From Shinisaurus crocodilurus (Eukaryota > Chordata > Lepidosauria > Squamata > Shinisauridae), in NCBI GenBank assembly GCA_021292165.1, contig CM037879.1, forward strand, positions 242,483,797 through 242,547,796: a DNA stretch of 64,000 nucleotides, read 5' to 3'. The notes under the pieces were generated by a model. That model made no database searches. It saw only the letters and a list, made by a program, of their open reading frames with translations, and was not told the origin of the DNA. This document shows positions 53,521-63,095 of the stretch, piece after piece. The number at the start of each line of letters is the position of its first letter. The first letter of the stretch is position 1. The position numbers were made by a program, and so were the translations under genes.

Positions 53521-54015
53521 TGTTAACCTCAAGTTGACAGATCTATGTACACACACTGGTGGGAGTGGGGCAAGGATGGGGAATTGTCAGAGGAATTTGT
53601 CAAGAAGGAACTGAAATACACGAAGTACAGTTAGGATTACCTTAATTCACAAAATGATGTTGGACGATAACACAGACCTAACTGCAACGGTGAGCCGAAT
53701 AGTAGTGTAGTATGATTTTTATTTTATTTTTTTAAGTCAATAGGTTTCCTCCAGGGAAAGCAGTTTGAGGATTGCAGCCATAACCCTTCCCCACCCTCCA
53801 AGGCTGGAAGCGCTTCACTCCCCCCAACCGTGAAAACGGGCAAGAAAAGGAGAATGACCCCGTCCCACCCCGAGATCCGCTGGCAGCCAAGTTCCCGACA
53901 CAGCCCCGCCCAGCCTCGCCCACACGTCCTATCTAATATCTGAACAACGAAACCCTGATTTGTTTGTCTGTCATGCAGGAATGTCTACAGCCCCTCCCTC
54001 TTTATCGCTACTCAC

Positions 54016-54100
54016 TGGTTTCCGTAGTCGTTAACGGAGGAGGAGGAGGCCGCTGCTAGGCGACGCCATCAAACAGTCCTCACCCGGGAGTCAGAAGGAC
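54016..54100 (-). other. CEP290: CEP290 exon 1, probable non-coding 5' UTR
   Basis: A GTGAGT donor on the minus strand at 54015-54010 is the only strong donor in the GC-rich promoter block and would join to the acceptor before the ATG exon. The 5' end of the exon is not visible from sequence; 54100 is a rough limit. Inference from donor strength and position. Confidence 0.5.
54052..54065. promoter_or_regulatory. Imperfect RFX X-box
   Basis: GCTGCTAGGCGACG matches the X-box palindrome pattern (GTTGCY then GGCAAC) at most positions, with C for T and G for A in the two arms. RFX factors activate ciliary genes through such sites near the start site, which fits CEP290. Confidence 0.5.
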
Positions 54101-54147
54101 CCGGATACTCTTAAAATTGAGTGTCCGCCGAGTCAAAACTCCCGCGG

Positions 54148-54459
54148 AACTACAATCCCCAGACTGCCCAGGAGGGTCTTTGCCGAAGACTGCAAGTCCC
54201 AGCATGCTTTGCGTGAAGAGCCGCTTAAGGCTGCCATCGTAAAGCGCGGATTCATTCGCAGTAAACGCGCATGGGGTTGGGCTATATGTCATAGCCTTTA
54301 GGGAAAGAGTACGGTCAAATGAATGGGGGGAGGAGGAAAAGAATCGACCCGGGGCACGGCACTAAAGTGAAGACTACATGTCCCGGCATGCTTTCTTCCG
54401 CCCAAGAGGCTGAAGTTCCGCAATATCGGCCACCTGGAATGCTGGGATTTGGAGTCATG
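54148..54459. promoter_or_regulatory. Four ZNF143/THAP11-type motifs
   Basis: Matches to the ACTACAATTCCCAGCATGC type: AACTACAATCCCCAGACTGC at 54148, ACTGCAAGTCCCAGCATGCT from 54189, GACTACATGTCCCGGCATGC at 54372, and on the minus strand ATGACTCCAAATCCCAGCAT within 54436-54459. Several sites in one promoter are common for this factor at divergent gene pairs. Confidence 0.6.
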
Positions 54460-54544
54460 TCGGGCGGCTTCCCGGCATCCTCGTAGAGCTCTATGGGTGA
54501 CAGGGTAAGGGCGTGCGCCTGCGCGGTGGAGGAGGGAGTCTCCG

Positions 54545-54714
54545 GTTGCTCGCTCCATGTTCAGGTTGTATAGAGAGGTAGGACTGAAGCTGCAACGGGA
54601 AGAGACTAGGCGGCCTCAGGTAGAGGATCATGCGGAGTAAGAAACGCGTGCGGAGTCTGGGATCTGGGTCCTGCGGGAAGCAGGGCGGCTCACGCCTGTG
54701 ATTCTCCCCCGAAG
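54545..54714 (+). other. TMTC3: TMTC3 exon 1, probable non-coding
   Basis: Plus-strand GC-rich segment next to the promoter with two usable donors: CAG|GTAGAG after 54619 and GAAG|GTAACG after 54714. The second matches the consensus better. The start of transcription is inferred, not seen. Confidence 0.4.
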
Positions 54715-54719
54715 GTAAC

Positions 54720-56414
54720 GTGAGAGGGTGATGGGGAGGTGGTGGGTTCCTGGCTCTGCCTTTGCCACCTATGGAGGGAAGAGCCGCAGCTTGCCTGCCT
54801 AATGCGGGGCTTAATCCAGCGTAAGGATGCCCCTCGCTTTCGGAATTGCAGAGTGGTTCTCGTGTGCAATTCGGTACCTTGCGGTCGCCGTTAAACTGGA
54901 CGCTTCTATTTGTGTACTGCTTGAGATGGCCATCTCCAGGAACAGGCTTGTGGGGTCTTGTGTAAGTGTTCACACGTGACATTTGTGAGGACCCGAGTTA
55001 GATCCCTGGTTCTTTGTACTTATTTGCGGGGGTGGGGAGAGAGAAAAGGTTGTTTGTAATATGGAGAATGAAAAAGAAAAAGTTTCACACCACATGGTAA
55101 TACTAAGCTTTATCTAGCCACCTACTGCACTGTGGGCCCACATCCCGCCAAAATGACACACATGCAACACAGATCTGTGCATAATTAGAAGTATGGCCCA
55201 ATGTGTTCAGTAGGATTCACTCCCTAGTAAATGAGGTTAGCATTGTTGCCTAATACCCCACTGAAGTTAAAGGGTCTTAAATTAGTTGTTGCTAACTTGT
55301 CCGTTTGGTTTCAGTGGAACTTAAATGATGACGAAGTTTCTCTGGCTTTGGGCTGAGAAAAACATGTGACAACTGATGTACACACCTTGCAAAGTGTGTT
55401 TGTGAAGTTTTTTATTAATGGTGTTGCTTTATCAAGTGATCGAGAGACAAATGGAAAAGTGTGGTGTCTGTCTGTTGCTATTCCACATGTAACAGCCTCT
55501 TTTTGAAAATACTTCTCAGTCCAAGTTGCCATAGAATTCTTTGTGGAGACGATATCTGTATATACTTGTGCACAATAATTACATATGATGTACGTACTTA
55601 GGCATCACATTAGTTCTGCATTGATAATTTATGAACAAAGCTTAATGCTTGTAGTTGATGGGGTTTGACTGACTTCCAGCTATTAGAATCTGTATCAGTC
55701 TGAAACATTTATGCAAAAGTAGTTCTGATTGATAGTTCTTTTCCCCTCCTGCACCTGTCTTTGAGATGAGAAGCCTCTGGCAGATAATCTGCAGGGTTGT
55801 TGTTGTTGTTTTTGTTCTGTTACCGTAAGCTTCCTTGAGCAGTTTGGTTGAAAGGCAGCCTAGCAATTGGACTACCCAACAATGTTGTACCAACAGCCTC
55901 TTTCTATTGGTCTGCTTTCATTATTCATATGATAGTTGGCTGTGTTTTGAACATAAGCCTGAAAAATATTAATCTGCTACACATAAACTTTCTTGATAAC
56001 ATCAGCCTGTCACTTCCAAGACTGTCTTCAAGTACCAATAAACAGATCATAGCATTCTCATAAGTGCATTATTGTTCTTTTTTTTCTTTATAGCCAGACA
56101 GAGGCGTACATGGCTAAGCACGGTATATATGAATAAACACTTTAAAGCAATGCATGCAATTCAGATTGCCTAGCAGAAGTACTATCTGACCCAGTTGCAG
56201 CTCTACAAAGTTGCTTTTATGTACTGTATCAGCTGTATGTAATGGTTCAGGCAACAATTCAATAGCTCTTGCTCTACTTGAGGTGACTCCAGTCCAGAGG
56301 CTTTTGCTTGTCCGGTCGATCTTCTCACTTTTTGGGGGGGAGCAGCAGACTCTCATGTCATATCACAAACATCTTTTGAAGCTTGTTTGAATTTTAGAAG
56401 TGAAAATACCAGTC
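54720..56414. other. TMTC3 first intron (part), nothing recognised
   Basis: No repeat family or conserved segment identified apart from short GTT runs. Confidence 0.45.
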
Positions 56415-56653
56415 CAAAATCACTGTGTGTGTATGTGAGAATCCTGACTCACTGACTCATCAATTTATCGCCTATTTCCTGATAAGCTAGAAAGCAGAAA
56501 TTTGACATGGTTGTTGCTTATGGATCACTAATAAAACTATGTTGTGAAAACTTTCTTTAAAAAACACCTAAGGAGGTGGAAAAGGGTTTTTTGAAGTACT
56601 CAGAGTACAGGATAGAAAGTTATCCGTTCGAAGAACAGGTCCTTCAGCTAGTG

Positions 56654-56660
<7 letters not shown>
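56415..56660 (+). repeat. Unclassified interspersed repeat, short copy
   Basis: Reverse-complement relative of the repeat at 335-1240, lacking about 640 bp of its interior. Carries two overlapping TGACTCA motifs. Confidence 0.6.

Positions 56661-56691
<31 letters not shown>
56657..56691. repeat. (AT)n microsatellite
   Basis: About 17 uninterrupted AT units directly at the end of the short repeat copy. Confidence 0.95.
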
Positions 56692-56692
<1 letters not shown>

Positions 56693-57847
56693 ATTTGGAG
56701 TTTGCTTACTGTATGAGTGTCTGGTGGTGGAGGATGGTTACATATTACAAATACACATTTCATCTTCCCTTATATGTCTGATATACTACTCCAGCACTCC
56801 AGAATGTTTTATTTCCTAAGGAATTCTTCCCATGTTCATTTTTCCCCTCTCTCCTACATGGGAGTTAATAGCCCTATTTGAAAAGCTGCATGGTAGCCTG
56901 GATGTGTTTTGTAGTCTGGGTACATAGATCAGAAAGTTGCCCAAGTGCTTTGACTTTCGAGGCAAGGCCCCTGTCTCCGCATCTGCACACTTATTATTAC
57001 TTAATATTTTTCTACCCCACTTTTCAGTTCATGGAGTGCCCAGGGCGGCAAATCTAAAAGCAACAAGTTAAAACAAGGATCAATTGAAAACGGCAGCGGA
57101 AATTGTACATTGAAAGCCTGACATACGAATTTTTTTTAATGTTTGTCTAAAAGACAGCAGAGGGGGAGCTTGATGAATCTCTGCCCAGAAGGGTACTCCA
57201 GAGCCACAGCACTGCCATGAGCTAGGGTTGCTCTCCTAAGTGTTCTCCCTTGGCATTCTAGACTATATTTGCAACCGTAAGGTTAGTCACTTTCTTTTTA
57301 AAAAAAAAATGGTCAGAGCAACCTTATCTGCCTCTTCCAAAGACCTGCTAGGATGCAGGGAGCATTTTTTTCTGTAGCACTCACGGAGGTTCTTCATATA
57401 TATATTTTTTTCAATTTCCTCAATTGGTTTCAATGGGAAGGAAATTACTTATGCCTACTCTAGGCTAGCATAACTAATAGGGCCTCTCAGGGTTACAGAG
57501 GTCCTCTGGATTGAATGCTGCCACTGACCGAACCCTGGAATGCCCTGTTTAGGGCCTTGGCACTAGCAGAAACATCCCTGGTGGTAGATCTCTGCCCAAG
57601 GAGCTTTCCGTATTGGGGTCTGCTGGGGTGGGCATATCCCCCTACCAACAAAAGGGTACTTTTGCCCCATTCTAACCGCTTTCAGCCAGCAGCTCTGGAG
57701 GTTAGGATTTCTCTCCTAGTCTTGAATTACTTACACATAAGCATATACAAGTCCAAGTGGCCATGCAACATTATGGAACAAAATACAAATGTTGATGCCG
57801 TAGGATCCAGCTCATTGAATAGATTTGTTCTGTGGGTGCTAAACTAT
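56692..57847. other. TMTC3 intron sequence
   Basis: An old LINE/SINE-like ACCCCACTTTTCAGTTCATG fragment near 57015; otherwise unassigned. Confidence 0.35.
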
Positions 57848-57995
57848 GTTTATCAGGGATGGGCAACTTATGGCCATCCAGATGATGTTGGTGTGCAACT
57901 CTGATCAGCCCTACCCAGCATATACAATGATGCGGGATGTGAGTCGCATTCCAACAACATCTGGAAGGCCACCATTTGCCCACCCATGATGTAGG
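57848..57995. mobile_element. hAT-like foldback MITE
   Basis: CAGGGATGGGCAACTTATGG to CACCATTTGCCCACCCATGA, with ATCCAGATGATGTTGG and CCAACAACATCTGGA arms. Confidence 0.75.
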
Positions 57996-58013
57996 TACTG
58001 TAATTGAATAACT

Positions 58014-58155
58014 AAGGGCACAATCATATGCATGCTTAGACGGAAAAAAAGGCCTACAGCTCCCAGCATGCGCCAGCCAGCATGGCTAATGGCAAGGGAT
58101 TCTGGGAGATGTAGTCCAGCAACATCTGGGGACCCAAGGGAGAGCCCTGCTCTAG
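58014..58155. mobile_element. Chimeric MITE (two families joined)
   Basis: The left end GGGCACAATCATATGCATGC belongs to the CAATCCTATG family. The right half (GATGTAGTCCAGCAACATCT, GGGGACCCAAGGGAGAGCCC) belongs to a hAT-like family. They join in the shared CCAGCATGGC block. Confidence 0.55.
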
Positions 58156-58939
58156 GAGGTGCTTGTTTTTATTTATTTATTCATTCATTCATAAAATTCA
58201 AAATTCGCTAAAACAGGAACTGATATGAAGCTAGCTTCTCACAAAAACTGCGATCCCTATTCACCAGATCCGATTATATAACCACTTTATGCAGGACTGG
58301 CTAACAGACCTGGCTTCGCATGGGTTGGAATAACTTGATTTGCTACAGGAAGCCTTCAGGCAAACTTACTCAGCTGTCAAAGTTGGAAACCTTCTGCCTC
58401 CCCTGTCTGAGTGAAGGCATGCCCTGCCATGGTGCGCTCCTACAGCCCCCTAAGGGAGGGGTCTGTTCCTCTCCATTCTTCTGAGGGGGCTGCCAATAGC
58501 AGGGGGAGAGGGGCAGGCGTAAAACTGTCCCATGGCCTGCTAATCTCTCCCAGCTTCAAACTGTATGGACTTGCAAAGCTATGTGCTGGATAGGGAAGTT
58601 TGTCCCTAATGGCTGAAGATGTTACTGCAGGCAGGCTTCAATCACATAGACACTTTAAATTACACTTGAAATTACCTAATTGATGCCTTTAAAACTCTGA
58701 AGTGTGCACCTCTAGCTCAGTCCCCTGATCACAGTGTGAACTGGCTTTCCCAAATTATTTTCTTAGGCGGGAGAGAAGCTTACCTGTGACTGTGTCATAC
58801 GTTACTGTAAAGAGCTTGTCTCTTGTGAGTTTTCAACAGTTTTGGTTTAAGAAAGCTGTGTTCTATGGGAGATTACTGCAGTTTCAGCGAAATTGGTAGT
58901 ATGCTTCCTAAAGATGATTTTCTCTCTCTCTCTTTCTAG

Positions 58940-59037
58940 TACAGATCCATAAGCACCCAGAGTTGATCAGAATTACTGACAGCAATACAGATAAAAACAT
59001 GTTTTAAAAATGGCTCTTCCTGAAGGGAATATATACG
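58940..59037 (+). other. TMTC3: Possible TMTC3 5' UTR exon
   Basis: A strong polypyrimidine tract (TCTCTCTCTCTTTCTAG) ends at 58939, and about 98 bp later ACG|GTAAAT is a usable donor. The segment contains an ATG at 59010 (MALPEGNIY...) that would act as an upstream start codon if the exon is used. Evidence is splice sites only. Confidence 0.35.
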
Positions 59038-60159
59038 GTAAATGAAAAAATACTGAGTCTGAGTGGTAAGTCTAATGTTTTATTAAAAGTATTTACCAGA
59101 CACTGGACTTCAAGTTTGAATAGCTTTTAAAATACTTGGCCCTGAAATCTTGCTTTCTTGATTATCATGACTGAAATAAATCCTCTCCATCCATTGGGCG
59201 TCAGTCCCATAGGATTGTGCCCTGAGCTGGAGAAGACCCCAGTTCAAACTCTCCTCTTAGCCGCAGTTTTGTTGGGTGGCCCTTCTCAAGCCACTTGCTC
59301 CTAGCCTTGGCCCCGTTATCTACAATAAAGTGATAATTTGTTATTTCTGTTTGTTCTATATTTTTATGATGTAAGCTGCTTTAGAAATAAAGTGAAAAGT
59401 GGGATATAAGTAATATCAGCCTACTTTTAGAGATGGCCCTATCATGCAGACAGCACCATGAGGGTGGGATAGATGGCAACAGGAATGGCTGTCTGAACGG
59501 TGCAAGAAGACTTTACAAAATTTATTAAAGTGTTGTCCCTAATGGTTTGGGGGTGAGAATGCTGTTTGGCCTCCACTTTTGCCAGCAAAATGTCTTGGGC
59601 CACTGTCACCTACCTACCTGGGTTGTTGTTAAAATTATCAATGTAATGTATGCAAAGTGCTCTGAGCATGGGAGATGAATACTTTATATCATTCTTAACT
59701 CTTTTTTTTTATTCTTGTGTGTATATGAATGCAGGTATCCAGTAAGCTTTAAAGTTGGTGTCAGAAAAAGATTATTGTAATTCTGTTTGTACAAGAAATA
59801 GTGCTGCAGTGTTGTTGTTGTTTTTGCAAAGCCCATTCTTATCTCCTCTGGTATGAAACCTAAAGATCAGCCTTCCCCATCCTGGCACCCTCCAGATGGA
59901 AGGCAAACTCTTTTCCTCTCCTCCCACTCTGTCATTCTCCCCTCTCTCTTTCTCTCTCACTCACGCCGGCTCACTTCCCATAGATGCCTGCTGTCTGTCT
60001 CTCTCTCACTTACACCCCCCCCCATGTATCCTTCATGCATAACTGCATACACACACCTCCCTTCTCCTCACTGCAAACAAAAGAAACACCACACTCACTC
60101 CTTTTCAGGATCCCTCCAAAATCCCCCCTTAACCTTTTCTCTCTTTCTCACACACATGC
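59038..60159. other. TMTC3 intron, CT-rich at the right
   Basis: Diverged SINE-like pieces at about 59224-59310 and 59598-59675. 59880-60155 is strongly CT-rich (CTCTCTCTTTCTCTCTCACT). No gene recognised. Confidence 0.4.
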
Positions 60160-61290
60160 AGGGCCGGTGCTACCATTAGGCCAACTAGGTAGCTGCCTAG
60201 GGCGCAGAGCTAAAGGGGGCGCCAGAATCATATCTTGACTTGTAGGACCTGGACAGTCCAGGTGAACCTTCCCTTCCGTGGCGCACTGGTCTCGCTCCTC
60301 TGGCGGTCGGCGGGGAAGGCAGGGACCCCCAGTCCAGCTTCTCAGTGGCGGGAGGGGGCTCGATCCGAGCAACACCTGGGCGCGGTCGGGGGCGGCTTGT
60401 TGCTGCCGCCGGTGCCGCGGGCCCTTTCCTGCCTCCTTGCGGCCCGTTGCAGTGCGGGCCGGGATGGGAGACCCGGAAGGTGCCTCGGGCACGCGGGCGG
60501 GTGACTCCGGAGAGTCGGGCCCCGAGGGGGCACATGCAGCGTGGAGACCGCCGGCGGTGAGCGCCTTCGCCTCGTGGAGAGCTGCTGACCCCGGTGGGGG
60601 GGGGCGCGCTGGGCGAGCAGGCGTTTCCCGGCTGCTTTGCTCCAGAGCCCCCCGGCACAAGAGCGAGCAGATGGGCGCCCCTCCCGTGAGTGGGTGTGGC
60701 TTTCATGGGCCGGCAGGTGAAGCCCCCCTCCTGAGGGGGGCCCTCCCCCGCCTGCGCTGCCTTGGCATCTTCTGGGCGCTAGTGGCTCCTTGGGACACAT
60801 GACTCGTCGTTTTCACTCTTGTGTTCCTGCCGGGATCAGGGCTGAGTCGCTTGATGGAGCCCTGCTTAGGGGCGGGGGCGGCTGTCAGCGTCCGCTAATG
60901 AGGGGGTAAGCTCATTCCCCGGCACTGCAGGGCACGGGGGGTGGGGAGGATTCTGCTCTTGACACCCCTCTCTGCTTGCTCTGCTTCCACTGGAAATCAG
61001 GAAGCTGGCCCTGCTGTGCCCAGGGGGGCTGGGTTGCTCCGCCTGGTGTCCCATGTGCCTCCTGAGCCATGGGTCGCTTCTTGTCTCCCCTCCTCAGCAG
61101 GCCAGCATCAACATGTATTTTATGTATGTTTGTCAATGTTTATGATAATAAATTTTTTAGGTTTTGCCAATTGACTTTTATTTCATAATGGGCATAGGGC
61201 TGGAGGGAGGGAGGGCTCAAGTGGGAAGGGGGGGGGCGCTAAATATCTGATCTTGCCTAGGGCACCAAACTGCCTTGCCCTGCACTGCAC
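60160..61290 (+). mobile_element. DNA transposon-like element with a captured GC-rich exon-like segment
   Basis: Left end GCAGGGCCGGTGCTACCATT with AGCTGCCTAGGGCGC; right end TTGCCTAGGGCACCAAACTG CCTTGCCCTGC, an inverted match. The interior 60250-60900 is CpG-rich, unlike the flanks, and includes an ATG at 60464 (MGDPEGASGTRAGDSG...) with a GTGAGC donor at 60556. An AATAAA lies at 61147. This resembles a first exon carried inside the element. No clean target duplication seen. Confidence 0.5.
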
Positions 61291-61597
61291 ACATGCAATC
61301 CCCATCCAATCAGACATATGAGCACAGAACCCTCCCCAACGCTCTGCATCGGTGGGAACATCGCACAGTATTGCTTGGATTTAAACACTCTTCATGAAAT
61401 GGTTTGGATTGTGTAATGGTTATGCTGAAATGTGCCCTGACCTGTTTCGGAAGAACTTTCTTGCTTATCCCTGTTGGTAAATTGGTCACTTTGTTCTCTG
61501 TTAATATTGACTGCAAATGCTTATTTTGATGAAAGCAGATTTTTAAAATGTGTTTGAATCTGTTTTACAGATATAGTTGCTGAGAATTCTGGAGAAG

Positions 61598-61786
61598 ATG
61601 GCTTATGTGAGCCTAAAGGAAATTGCACTGATGGTTGGAGTGGTGGCAGCATGCTATTGGAACAGTCTGTTTTGCGGCTTTGTTTTTGATGATGTCTCAG
61701 CCATTTTGGACAACAAAGATTTGCATCCTTCTACTCCTTTAAAAAATCTTTTTCTGAATGACTTTTGGGGGACTCCTATGTCTGAG
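61598..61786 (+). CDS. TMTC3: TMTC3 first coding exon (gene continues beyond the window)
   Basis: TMTC3 is a multi-pass ER membrane protein with C-terminal TPR repeats that transfers mannose from dolichol-phosphate-mannose to cadherin domains. This exon encodes 63 residues from the ATG at 61598 to a GTATCT donor. Residues 9-30 form the first membrane segment ([17 protein letters not shown]), followed by the luminal [17 protein letters not shown]. Asp31-Asp32 correspond to the catalytic acidic motif of GT-C enzymes. The peptide ends FWGTPMSE, collinear with human. The acceptor TTACAG lies at 61570, so 27 nt of the exon are 5' UTR. The TPR part lies outside. Confidence 0.95.
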
Positions 61787-62690
61787 GTATCTCTCCTATA
61801 GAAATACTAAGAGCCATTCTAAAGTATGTTTCTATGCTGATAGGTAGTCTCAGCATGCAGATTTGAAACTTCCACACTAGCAGACAATGATATTTTATAA
61901 AATACTGATAAATGAGTATTATACCTTCCAACCACTTGATTTTTATAAAGTTTGTGATGTCCAGTCACTATTCGTGATTATCCAGAGGCTAAAGAGTACG
62001 AGGAAAATAATGTAATTCAAACGGGAGTACCAGGAGTTGGGAAGCATGTGCTCTGTTGGTTGTTCCTATGCACCAAAACCCATTTGCATATCAGCAAGGT
62101 TTGGAATGAACGCATAGCCAGAGCACATCGCTTCTAGCGTTCTTAGAGGACCTTGGAGGAAGATTGGGCGGGTTTCTTATACCCCGTTGAGCTTCTGGTT
62201 AGGCAGGATCAGCCTGAGGGTTGTATCCAAAAGTATCATTCCATGGAACTGTTTCTGTCAGTGGAACCACTGCACCCATTCACCCATGCTGGGGAACTCT
62301 CTGGAGCGGATTTTTGGGCCGTGCAGAGGGCTGCAGTGGGAAGGAGACGGGAAGGTCCATTGCGCTAGCAGACATCTGCTATTGCACCATTGGATTCAAC
62401 CCTGAGTGCATCCAAAGCTCAGAAGGAGAGAAGAGAACTTCCCAGCCCTCCTCCAAGTCTCCTTTGTGTGCCAGAGGACAGAAGAGGTATCGTGTTGAGC
62501 TTTAGAGTAGACAAAGTATGCAATGCACAGAGAACTTGGGGGAAGGGATTTGTGTGTTCTGCAGGGAGTTGGCAGAAAGCTTTTGCTACTAGTGACTTGA
62601 TGAGCAGATTTGTGGAGCCTGCCTCTGAACAAGCCTTTTGGATGTGAGGGTTTTTGTTTTTGTTTTTGCAGTGACCTGGTTTATGCAAAA
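61787..62690. other. TMTC3 intron 2 (part), nothing recognised
   Basis: No element that I can delimit; ORFs here have no homology that I recognise. Confidence 0.4.
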
Positions 62691-63095
62691 TGCTAACCTG
62701 TAGTTTATTTAACCCATGGTTTTTTTGCTCTACCCAGAGTTTCTCTGGCAGACGATCGAACAAACTGCAGTTTGTTTTCTCAATCTGTGGGTTGTTTGTT
62801 TCCCTCCTCCTTCACCTGCTCCCTCCCTGTATCTCAAATGCTTTGCAGCGCTGTAGTACTGGCATGTAGAGCGTCTGGTTTTCTTGACACTCTTGCCCAC
62901 CACCTCTGTAGTCTGGCTGAACAACCCATGGTTCTGGGTTCACATGTAACAACTCATGGTTTAAACAACTCAGAGTTCACAACCCAACAACAAAATTTGG
63001 GTTCTCTTTCTGGGTTGTTCATGGTTAACCATGGTTTGTTAGTGCAGCTGGTGTTAGTGCACATATCACGACAACCCAGAATTCAACAACCTATA
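62690..63095. mobile_element. Possible foldback element rich in AACCATGG
   Basis: Repeated inverted AACCCATGG, AACCATGGTTT and GGGTTGTTC motifs, ending near CAACCTATACC. Boundaries are not firm. Confidence 0.35.

Larger units (their letters stand above)
54040..54720. promoter_or_regulatory. Bidirectional CEP290/TMTC3 promoter, CpG-rich
   Basis: A TATA-less, CpG-rich block between the divergent 5' ends. It contains an X-box-like site (54052-54065), four copies of a ZNF143/THAP11-type motif (near 54148, 54188, 54372 and, reversed, 54436) and an NRF1-like GCGTGCGCCTGCGC (54511-54524). These motif types are typical of divergent housekeeping promoters. The X-box is the usual signature of ciliary genes. 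Transcription start sites cannot be fixed from sequence. Confidence 0.75.

Noticed and set aside
60148..60802. Overlapping open frames of 150-174 codons on both strands
   Set aside because: High GC lowers stop frequency. Only the ATG at 60464 with a nearby donor was kept, as an exon-like segment and not as a gene.
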